Shown here piece after piece: positions 36,501 to 48,500 of a stretch of 64,000 nucleotides of DNA. A model generated the notes under the pieces. It saw only the letters and a program-made list of their open reading frames with translations. It ran no database searches and was not told the origin of the DNA. Location of the stretch: the NCBI RefSeq assembly GCF_041260155.1, contig NC_091932.1, forward strand, positions 10,527,304 to 10,591,303. Direction: 5' to 3'. Position numbers and translations under genes: made by a program. Source of the stretch: Ptychodera flava. Its lineage: Eukaryota > Hemichordata > Enteropneusta > Ptychoderidae. Position 1 is the first letter of the stretch. Every line of letters starts with the position of its first letter.

Positions 36501-39500
36501 TCATCTACCCTGTCAAACAAAAACAAAATATCTGGGTCTTTGTGTTGTTCTGCAATGAGATTTATCTAGAAAATGTCTGACTTTGGTCAGCAGAAAGTTT
36601 TACTGGAAGTTTCAAATCCACGAGGGATAACAGAATGATCCGTGTCAAACACCTGACTGAGAAAGGTGTCATTTAAGTCAACATCTGTGACATTATTTTG
36701 AGAGTATTTTGATTCTCAGAAGTTTTCTTTGACATGGCTCGAGTAATAGCACATGAAGGAAAAGCCCGGGAATTACCTCTTCTATTGGCTCTGGATTCTG
36801 ATCTAAACTAGCATTATCAGTCACAAGTGGATTAGTAATAACCTTGTCCCCAGCAAGGTCATTTCCAGAAGAAGTTGAATACCTTCAAAAGGCAAAAAGG
36901 CCTAATACCTAAATCACAGGTCCAGAAACAAAGTCCGAAGACAAATAGACATTATGGAGAGGAACAGGAATAAAGTCATTGCAATCTACCCCGTTAATAA
37001 GAACTTTAGAACCTGAAAATGACTTTCAGAAAACGGCAGGGTCTCTGCCAACAAAAGAGACTGGGAAGCCCCGGTATCTCTTAAAATTTTGACAGGGGTA
37101 GCGGAAGAGAAATCACTAGAAAGTGATATAAAACCATTATGAATAAATGGTTCGAAAATACCCATAATGCTATCTTGAGAAGAATTGACCTTGACCTCAT
37201 TAATTGGGGATGGGAGGGGTTTAAACTCAGAAAACGTGTTGCACACATTATTAGACTTCAATGGAGTTGATGAAGAAATAAAGCTGGTGGGCTTAGATCC
37301 ACTTTGACCACTTTGACCTTCACGTTTCTTTTCAATTTGAAACAATCTGACATTAAATGGCCGTCTTTCTTACAATAATTACAAGAAAGTGTACTGAACT
37401 GTTTGTCAGAAGGAGATTGAGACTTGGGATCTGATGATGTGGGAGTGTTACTTGAACTCTGTGAACTGTTGTCATTTGATTTCCTACTGTCCTTTGAAAA
37501 TTTCTTGGATGAAAAGGAGGAGTTAAATTTACCTGCATTGTTTCTGTATGAAAAGGACTGGGATGGTTTGCTGAGAAATGAAGATTTGTGGGTCAATGAA
37601 TAATCATCGGCCAAACGTGCAGCAACCTCCAATGTATCTGCCTTTTGTTCATTGATAAACGTCTTGATGTCACTCCGGATGCACCTTTTAAATTCCTCAA
37701 TCAAAACAAGCTGTCGTAATTTGTCATAATTCTGACTGACCTTTTCAGAAGAACACCAACGATCAAACAGTTGTTCTTTTGTTCGAGCAAATTCAACATA
37801 AGTTTGATCCTTCACCTTCTCACAATCCCTAAATTTCTGACGGTAAGCTTCAGGCACCAACTCATAGCCCTTGAGAATTAATTCCTTCACAGAATCATAA
37901 TTTGAAGCCTGCTCTACTGACAACTGAATATAAATTTCTCTGGCTTTGCCCACCAAAGCACTCTGCAAAAGCATAGACCAGGACTCCTTAGGCCAATTCA
38001 GACTCTGAGCAATTTTCTCAAAATGAAGGAAATATTTATCAACATCCTTTTCTTGGAAAGGGGGAACTAACCTGAAATGCTTAGTGATGTCAAAACTGTC
38101 GGAAGGGGAGAATTTTCCTGACTGTCCAAGCTCTAAACGTTTCATTTCTAATCTTTCTTTCATTTCTAATTCTTTCTCTCTCATTTGTAATTCTAGTTTC
38201 TTGATCTCCAAATTTGTCTGCATTTCTAATTCTAATTTTCTGAGTTCAGAGGTAGACTCGGGCTCATAATCTTTCAGGGTGGATTCCTCAAATTGGCCTA
38301 AATCAACTAGAGGTTTGGCAATACGGTACTGTATTTCCCTCTTGCGCATAGATCTTTTGACTTCTACTTTAAGGAAATTGGCCAGTGTTATGAGGTCGTC
38401 TTTTCTGAGGAAATCAAATGTGTCCTGATCAAGGTCATCCATTTCCTCTGGTTAAATTCCACTGTGATGAAATTTCGCTTAGTTCACAGTGTACAGTAGT
38501 TTGAAAAGGCTTTAAAAATGTTGTCAAACGGCTCAAAATGTTCGTCTCCCGGACGAGCCCCCATTTGTCACGTGCAGAGAAAACGAACAAAAGGGTGAAC
38601 TCAGCAGTTAACGTTTAAACAAAATTTATTATGAAAATAAATCTAATTTCTAAGTCAGGGATAAAATACAAGCTATAAAAGTGTACAGACTACTTATCTC
38701 AGCTGGGACGGCAAAGCTCCAGTCTCAGAGTTGTATCAGTCAGTCGGAAGAATGAACAGTCCTTTGGCTTGCAGGCTTGAAGTTGCACAAAGTCCACAGT
38801 ATAAATCCAGCGTTGGCAGTGAAGGTCTTGAAAAGTCTGAGAATGACTATTGCTGGAGTTTAGTAACACACAAGAGACACGATCCCAAAAGTCTGACTGG
38901 AAGCTGTGCACGTCCCTTTTATACCATGTGCTTACATAAAGGCATATAAGAACAATCTAGAACTTTTATTGACATGCTAATTACTGTTCTAAAATTATCT
39001 CTCTTACACAACTAATTAACTTTTCAGAACATTCCAAACATGACTAATTGAATTCAAGGTGTGAGTTCATTAAGGACAGTGACCCTGACAATGTTCTAGA
39101 CCAATTGAACTCAGGTCATGATAAGTGTGGGGGAAATGACCTACATAACACTTCGAAAACCTTAAAGTGTGTGTTTTAGAGTAAAATTATTAATTTTCTT
39201 AAGATTCATAGCTTTACAAGCTTACCCAGCTTATATTGTTACAGCTTTAGACCAGATATTTCTACAAGTCAGTAACAATCCTAAATATTTATAATATGAC
39301 ACAATTCGGATAGTTTTCAATCGGATTCGAACCCACAACATACGGCATCAGTCGCCTAGCTGAGAGGCCTGAGACAGAACCAGTCGGCTAAATCTCCACT
39401 CCCATAAAAAGAGTGGTTCATGGTATCACCAAACAACCATTTTTCACGATTTGCTTATTGGCCACCCTTGCGAAAGATAACAATCTTTGTCTTCTCTAAA

Positions 39501-42500
39501 TTTACTATCATTCTCTATTTTTCACGAAATTCCTTGAGAATATTAATAAGAAATTTTAAATTTCTGATCGAGTCTGCAAAGATTACAATATCATCAGCAT
39601 AAAGAAGACCAAAGATATCACATAATTCCTGGGTCAATTGAATACCCATACATCCAGTATTTGAAAACATGGAGTTTAACTCTCCTATGAAAAATGAAAA
39701 CAACAATGGGCTTAGGATACACCCTTGACGTACACCAACAGAGCAATTGAAGTAGTCTGACTTCACATTTCTTGCTCGCACAAACACAAGCTTTAACATT
39801 TCCATATGTTGATGATAAAATACAGTACATTTTGCCATTAATACAAAGTGACTTAAGTTTATATAACAAGAGAGAATGGTTGACCCTGTCGAATGCTTTC
39901 CAAAAATCAACGAATAAATAATAAAATTTTCCATGTCTACAACTGAGGTATTTTTGTATGGTTGCATGGAGAACAAAGATATTGTCAACGGTTCTGTGTT
40001 CTTTACGAAAACAAGCCTGGCAGTCTGAAAGGATATAGTTTGTGTCTGACCATTTTGTAATCTACTGTTTAAGATAGAAGTAAAAAATTTGCCAAATGTA
40101 TTCAGGAGGGAAATCCCTCTATAATTGTTGACATCACGTAACAAACTCTTCTTAAAAAGTGGAATAATTATGGCGGTCGTCCACTCTCGAGATGTACCCG
40201 AATCAAGAATGAAGTTGAACAATTTTGTTAAAACAGGTAAAATGACATCAGCTGAGAATTTACAGAATTCACTGGGAATCCCGTCAGAACCTGGGGATTT
40301 CGCTTCTTTCAGATTCTTTAGACTCTGAAGCACTTCACCTTCTGTAATTCTGGAGTTTAAAGGGGTTTCTTAATCATGTGTGGAGTCAGCAAAATTATTG
40401 AGTTGATCATCAAATGAGTTTTGAAAACCAACATTTGTAGTGCTGCCACCTGCTTTGTTATATAAAGTAGCAAAATAGTCATACCATGTGTGAACGTCGA
40501 TGTCATTGAATGTGCTACCTCGCTTACTTACAATGCTTTTTAAAATTGACCAAAAGTCATTTGAACAATATGAAGATGCTTCACTGATTGCTATTGCTTC
40601 TTACAATCTCTACATGTTAGTTTAAACTTTTTCTTAGCTACCTTATATTGTTGCAATGAATCATCTGATCCCAGATTTCTAAATTCTTTGAGCTTCTGAT
40701 ACACACAACATTCCTCTTAATACATGAATTACCAAACCATGGTGACTGATTGCCTCTTTCCTTAAAGGTATACTGTCACCTGTTCCAACTTTGCCAGGGT
40801 TACCATGGAAAGAGAAAATCTAACCAATCACAGATTTTAAGCGGGTGGCCGCTTTTAAAAACAGCGCCCTCACATGGGCATTTTAAATACCAAGGAACGC
40901 CCCTTTGACCATATATGGGCATATTTAGATTACTGGTGACTGTATACCTTTAAATGAGCTGGTTTTGTTTCCACAATCAGACACCGCTACTTTTAAATGT
41001 AGAGCTTCATTTAATTTTGAGATCGTAGCACTGACGTTTCAAAGCGCATCCTTTGCCTCTTGTAAAAGTGGTTGACAAATTGGGGAGACTAATTTTTGAT
41101 GAAAAGAGGTACTACAGCTTTCTGACCAGCGGAAACATACAATGTTTAGGCACAGGTTTGGACTTTCAACAGTACGCTGACTTTGTTTCCTATTCAAATA
41201 AGAAGCTGCTGAACTCACTGTGCACACAACTGGTAAGTGGTCAGTTTCAGTCCTTGGAATGACATCGGAATAATTAACATCGCTAAACAACGCTGATGAC
41301 ACAATAAAATAATCGACTACACTACATCCATTTGCCGTAACACAGGCTCACAACTATTGGAAAACTGAGGATATTTTAGATCGGTTTATTACACATTCAC
41401 AGCTATTGGGACTTTAATGAACATTGAAACAAAGAATTGTGAAAATTTTCCGTTCACAGAATTTTTTCAGAAATTCAAGAGTCATCTATAGTCACTGAGT
41501 TCTTAGAAAGGCCTTTTATTTGCAATGACAGTGTCCACGCTAAAGTTCACTTCACACAAATTTTCATTTGTCTTCTGAACTGTTCACTATTGACTGAGTC
41601 GATACGTTTCTCTTCTACTGGCTGGCTTTTTCTTCCACGAAGTCTTCTTCCACGTGGGTCTTGACAATGCTGACACTTCAACTTCTCCTTCATCGGATTA
41701 ACAGTTGTGTACACACGGAAACTTCTGATCCAGTATTAAGTTGATCAACAAATTCAGTTCTGCTCTCCTAAAAAAACTGTCAGTCGTGAAGACTCCTGCT
41801 TTGCTGGCACACACCAAAGACACACAGACCAACAATCTCATCCTCTGCAGATAAAACTTCAAAAGTTTTCCAGTTTTCTTCAGCAGATATTGAACTTGCT
41901 GCTTGTCACAATGTCCAGTTACCTCAGCAACCAGTAGTGTTTGTTCAGAGTCTTCCAGCTCTTAGAAGGACAAAGATATTCGTTAAAGTGTACAGCGTGT
42001 GTCACACTCGGCTCATACTTAGAACTCACAGTTACGTTGCTTCTGACACTTCTTTCCTCAAAGTCCCTCTTGAGAAAAAGAGTTAGAATCCCTATAAGCT
42101 GGCACCAATGTGCCATGACCGGAGTTATGATGGTGTTGTCGATCACTTAGTAGTCTAGCGGGGCTGGCAAGGCTTGTATTCTGATGTTGAAGGGGGTGTA
42201 AGAAAGACTAGGGCAGCAAGAACTACAAATATAAAATGCTACTTTATTCCGCTATACACTATGCTATAAGACATACACTGGTGAAAAGCTGGAGGTGGAG
42301 ACTGGCCGGTATACGTGAGCCTAGACAAATATACATGGTCTCGTGAATAGTAATGACAGCTCATGAATAATATTGACATAGCATTATCATGTCACATGGA
42401 AAAAATTTACAAAAATAAAAACCACTTGACGCACAGACATACAAGCAAGATATACATAATTATCTGTACGGATCAGTAGTCGAGTTACATTAAGAAGTTG

Positions 42501-45500
42501 CATTTACTAGCTTCGTACAGAGCAAAAGCAATCTTTTTATATAAAAAAGACAGTCTATTTGAAACATTCATCGATTATAAGTCAGAGTACCTGGCCAGAA
42601 TCGTTCAGTGATGAGGACGCTACGAGACAATCTTCTCAAACGTCGACACAGTTGCAAATGATTATGTTCTCAATTGCAGCATGGGAGATATGATGGAGAC
42701 ACTTTTACTTAAATTCATCACAATTACCTTTAGTTATAAAACTAAACAAAGTATATCGCAATTTTTATGATTTTGTACACACTCACCCTAAAGGAAAGTT
42801 TCACACAGCCAATTCTTAAATGTCAACTTAATGTCTGTTGGATATGTTCGCTATGAATAGCTGCTATTAATGCATGAAGAGTGTATATATCGTATCAGTT
42901 TCGGTAACATGATTATTATACAAGATCGTTAATAAATTATTGGTGGGATAAATAGATATTAATGCAAAACTGTTAATCAATACAAATCACCCTTCCGAAA
43001 TAACAATGGAGAAACACCACTTTTGATTATTTTGTCTATTATGTAAACTTTCGCCTCAAACGATTCAAAACACAAAATGTTCTGAATACTAACATTGATT
43101 GCCGTTGCAGAGAAAAGTGTTTTCTTTAATTACAATTTGTATGCTACATCTTTCACATAGGTACGACACCGACGCCTGCATTGAGAGAAACCGATACATT
43201 AGCAAATCGGCAGAAAACATCAACGCAATTAAGTACAGATGTGCCAATATCGAAAAACATCAATGTGGATATGAATGTAAAGGTAAAAGATAGTATATTA
43301 ATTGCAATTTGCTCAAACGTGCCGAGCGTGCAATACTCGGCATGTACTTCTAAACGCAAATAGACGTTTACTTACAACATTATAGAATCAGTAGGCACTA
43401 TCATATTTAGTGGATCAATTAAATGCTTGTTGGTTTGCAAGTTTTCATTAAATTTTCTGTATCATGTGAATTTGAATGACCCTTCAACGCTAAACGATCA
43501 ATGGTCAGTGTTACTTCTGCTTTAACTGAAAAGCACATTTTCTGAAGAAGTACTCACAGTTTAAGTGAAATCAGCGCAAAAGGCATGCGAAATTATTGCT
43601 GCAATGCCCTGCATGTTTTTTTTTCTCGAAATGCAGTATGCCGCTTAGGCTGTGTATACTCGGAGGTAGCCGTGAGTGTGCTTTCACCTTGTTCTCACAC
43701 TTGTCTCGAGCTTCTTGTCAATCGAAAAGAAGCTTAATATTAACCTCCAGGATGGCAGAAATATACGGAAATTAGATTGAACCATCACCTTAAGACAATG
43801 TCTAATGAATTACTCACGTTGCAGAATTCTTAACATCAGTATATGCACTTACTTGTCGAGAGCCATAACGTTTGGAATATCACTGTTGACCTTTGGAAGA
43901 GAATGCCGTAAATGTTATTAGTATACTAAGTGACATTACAATCATATCCAGGTGAAAGACATTATTTTGTAAAGAGTACAAATTAGAAATTCTAATATCT
44001 TTGCACATATAATTGTATGCCATGCAAGCTGTGCACAATAGAATTTTAAAATTACTGGGAAAAGTAATGTGGTGTCCAACAATCTATGAGTCAATAAAGA
44101 GAGTCATTAAATCTCTTGGTGAAAGCTTCTATACCATACTTTCCATGCCCTCCAAAGCAATCAAGTCGACGCAAGACTGCAGCAATTAAAATGGTCCATG
44201 CAATTTTCACTTTCATTACACGTGATAAGATTTGTGAGTAGGAAGAGAAACCTAACAGGTGACTGATTCAAAAGTTTTGATTTTAATCGTCACTATGTAA
44301 TGAATGTCGTTCGTGATTTCAGAAGCCTTGATTCTGAAACGGGCGACCCAAAAAGCAAGCAATTAAGATGAGCCAAATTGTGTTAAATAAAGCACGGTCC
44401 CTCCACAAAAGGGAGTAAAGCAAAGCATATTCTTCTAATTTACTAGCAAAATTGTAATGATTTTATGACTCAAGTCGTCAGCTTTACTGTGCTAATAGTA
44501 AAAATCTATTTACGTTATTCACCGCCAATGGGCCATCTCTCAGAGTCCTTCAGAAATCATACCACGAAGAATGTGCAATATTAATAGAATGTTAGGAAAA
44601 CAGCAACTAATCAAACTGAATATAGCGTAACAAAGAATAGATTCTGGCGGAACACGATTGGAACAAAGTGGAGAAAATGAGATGAGAGTAATTATCGAAA
44701 TTTTAATGAAATCGAAATTTTTACAGCTTAAATTTTGCATAATGATAGAATAGTGTAAAAAATTAAAAATTTGCTTTTATAGAACAAAACAACAAAAGTA
44801 CATCGATTATTATATATCCCTTAAATAGTATTCATTTCTATAAAAATGTTTTATTTTTGTGTAAATACCATAAAGAAACGAGACAAAATGCATAAAATAT
44901 TTCTAATTGATGACTTTTTGGTCAAGGCTCTTTTAAAATGTCCCTTACTTTTTTCATCGATTGGGCTTAATAAACACTACATGTGGTCAGGGCACTTTTG
45001 AAATGACCCTGACTAACTAAACTGAAAATCGATTGAAAATGGTCATGTTGGTTGGGGCAAATTAGCAAATCGAGATAAAATTAGTATTTCGGTAACAAAA
45101 AAAGTATAGACAAGTTCAAACATTTTCATTCAAATATAAATATTGTTCCTATGTATTGAAGAAATATTGCATTAGATACAATCATGCAATGATTCTTACT
45201 CATAATATTTGTACATCATCGCAAATTTCGGGTACAATTTTAAAAAAAGATGGTTACCAAATACGATGTTATATATAAAAAGATTCTTAAATTCCTGAGA
45301 AATTGTGCCAATCCAATTACCCCAATATAGTTCCAATCGTGTTTCGGGATATTGGCATGACCAGATACAATATTATCAGCTGTAATTCAAACTTTAGTAT
45401 GTATAAGGGGCTAGTTTGGAATAAAATAAATTGAAATATTGAACAAAATGAAGAGCTAGCAGGTCTTAGAAGATATTATAAACCAAAAATTGACTGTACG

Positions 45501-48500
45501 TGCATCCGTTTTATGCTTTGTCAAAAGCAGTGAATTTTGTGACGTCATACTCAGATGAGTACTGATAATGTATTCGATTATCCAGTAATCTGGCCCCAGA
45601 TGTTGTTTACATCTACACATTCACTTGTATAGCCTAAAAAATACTAATGTACCCACTCCCGGTCCATGGTGGAATCAAGCACACTTTACACGCCATAATG
45701 TTCTCAGCATCGCCTTGTACATTATGGTTTGGAAAGTTTACTTTCGTCCATTATGGTCCGGGAGGGGGTACATTATTGCGTAAACGATAAAATCTCTATT
45801 TTGTTATATGATGCTCAGTCACTTTCCTTGGAAGGTGCAACATGTTTGCTGCCATAGTCTTTTTACTTGTTGTATTCATCAGATGTTCGATCTATTAGAG
45901 CAAACCAGCAATGTCGTAAAAATAAATTCTACAACGATGGAGCAGAAGGTTGCCTTTACCAAGGGTATGTAAATTGATAAACTATGAACAGGGAAGAAAG
46001 TATATACTCTTTCACATATTCCGCTCAGCAAAAACTAAAAAACCATACCAATCAAGGTGGCATTGATACCTATAGCAGGAAAATTTCATGACACGTGAAT
46101 TTCAGCCAGACATAGCATTATCATATGAAAGGCTCTTTGACTTTTTGTAGGAATGATATACACCATATTCATACGTGTTAAGTTTTAAAATACTTATTGC
46201 ATAGATCATAAGCATGTGAAAAATATGAAAAATTTGATCTATTTCTTTATCATGTCTGGTCTGCTTGCAAATAAGAAAACCAGTCGAGATTTTCAGCAAA
46301 ACAGTTACACACACTTTGTCTATCATTAAACAGAAGTACTTCACAACATGGAGAAAATACTGTTGACAACTGGAGACAGCCAATTTGTGGATCAAGTGGA
46401 AGACCAAACCAAGGTTTTGATAAGCACGATTCTTTCTATAGTGAAGTTGCTGTCCAAGTTTATTCTTTCGGGGAAGTATCAAATCAACGGCTCGCTTGCA
46501 CTTAATACATCGGCGTTTGTCTTGTACCTTGAAAGTGATTCGCCCGATAAAGTTTGCGACAGAGCAATCATGCTTCTACATGGAAGCGGCTTTTACATCC
46601 CGCCAGCTAACAGTGTCTTCCCTAACCCTGTAACGTGGGGGAAAATCTCTGTTATGGTAAGTTTTTGGTTTACTTGTTTGTTACCCCACAAACGGTTTTC
46701 GGTGATTTTTTGTCGTCGCTTTTTGAAATACTGACCAATCGTAAAAATGTTCTGGTTCCTCGTTAAGAGGTTCTGAGATTGATGTTGATTTTTCAAAATC
46801 TATAACACAGTAGGTCTACACCATATTCGGGCATTACATAGGTCTAGACATTTCTGCGTGAGTGTAAATATAGGTTATATACCATACACACATCCCTTTG
46901 GAAAGAAGCACAAAAACAAAGTCTCTTTATTAAGCCAAGGTAAGTAAATTCTTTGTTTTGCGTCTACTCAAAATCCTAAAAGCTACAAGGTTAAGTGCTT
47001 AAAAACACACACACAGAAAATTTAACAACACACACATAAAATTTAGCACAAAATCAGTTTGCCTTTCTTGGACAACTTTTCTCAAACAAAATGAATGATC
47101 CTGTCACAGTGTAACAAGCTGTATGATCGCTGTATGCATTGTCATGACATATAGATCAAAATAAACACTCAATCGTAGACGTTCGCTTTTATCTTATTAG
47201 TTTTAGATTTCTTTCTTGTGCGTTCAATGTGTCCACATGGAAATACCATTGCACAGCACCTTGACGATCTGTCAAATTCCTTTAATCTCAGCAGTTTGAG
47301 GAATGGGTAAACCATAACAGTATACAGTAGCTGTCTTTTGTGCTCAAGTTCTCGCAAGTTTCTTTCAAATTTCTTGAAATTTCTTTGGTAATGTTTACGC
47401 TCTCATGGATTGTTGCAGTTTTGCTGAAAGGTGTCTTTGTTTTGAAAGAAAACATCAAACAAATCGGGTAACTTAAAGCCTCTGTATTCAATTTTAGAGA
47501 GATGGACACCAGAGAGAACAGGACTTTGGTGACATTTTTGACAAAAGTCTTCCCTTAGTTTCCTTCTGACCATCCGTAAAACCAGTACCTTTCCTTTCCC
47601 TGCGATCAAAGCAATGAAATCATTTCGTAATTGACAGTCTCCATGGCCACCCACAGACTCATAAGACCCAAATTTAGATGGAAACTTCACATCTATTTTC
47701 CTTGCACTTTCAAGTAGCACGTCAAAGGCATTTCGTGTACAGTACTGATCAGTGGTTTGTTTTTATTTAAAGTTAAAATGGCTAAATGAACCAAATTGAT
47801 GGCAAAACTGAAATACCGATAAACTAGGATTGTCTTGAACACCTTCCGACTTTTCCGTAAGCCATACTTTCCCCTGTACCATCATGGTAAGAAGTTGATA
47901 TCATGGAGGTAAAAAATGTTGATATCAATCGGCCGACTGAATCTCTGTCTCTACAAGTCCCGATTGCTCACAACGACCATACCTTCAAGTAGCCACGCAA
48001 AAGTTTCCTGTTAAGTGACTTTGATTATTTCTCTGCTTTCATCCATTGTTAACGCGAAGACAACGCCGCAACAGACAGCGAGAACGTGAGGCAGAGTATC
48101 GACAGAGGTAATTGTATAGAGGGTACCGTTTTACATCAGTGAAATCCAACTGCCGTAAAGGAGTGTTTAGCCACACAGTTCAAAAGGCACCATGACTTGC
48201 TTTTGCGACAAAATAGCACAACCACCGCCGAAATCACAAAAGTTTGTATTTTTCTGTGTTTTCCCCCCAAAATCCCAAAAACTACGCGCACGGACGCAAA
48301 ATAAAGAATTTACTTACTTTGGCTTTATCTTGAATAATTCAACATTAAAATATGATTATTTTCTGTAATTTGCATCGATACTTCGTCCATCTTCATCCAA
48401 CACACCTAGAAATCATATTTGTGCTTGTTTCAGATATTCCAAATGATTGCAAGGTATCGTTACACAACACAAAGAAATTCGGAACCGACAACCGAGCTGT

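Larger units (their letters stand above)
33117..39150 (-). mobile_element. Fossil Gmr1-like Ty3/gypsy LTR retrotransposon
   Basis: A complete-length element (about 6.0 kb) on the minus strand in intron 7, with LTRs at both ends and a 4-base target duplication (CTTC at 33113-33116 and 39151-39154). Parts in transcript order: gag with a CCHC-type knuckle (about 37.3-38.4 kb), protease region (about 37.0-37.3), integrase with H2C2 zinc finger and core (about 35.1-36.4), reverse transcriptase with YVDD (about 34.07-34.9) and RNase H (about 33.8-34.1). Integrase thus precedes reverse transcriptase although the sequences are Ty3/gypsy-like. That is the order described for Gmr1-like elements of deuterostomes. 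The coding region is interrupted in several places, roughly half a dozen. The LTRs differ by a few percent by eye, so it is fairly young but dead. Confidence 0.9.
43283..45882. other. Intron 8
   Basis: About 2.6 kb, AT-rich. It holds a long relative of the ACACGATTGG element (44652-45343) and a palindromic MITE (45646-45775). No coding region seen. Confidence 0.6.

Noticed and set aside
39320-39402. Functional tRNA-Leu(CAG) gene
   Set aside because: The acceptor stem does not pair and the anticodon stem has a mismatch, so only a pseudogene or SINE head is supported.
42190-42300. LTR of a second retroelement
   Set aside because: No partner repeat and no coding part of such an element lies in the window.
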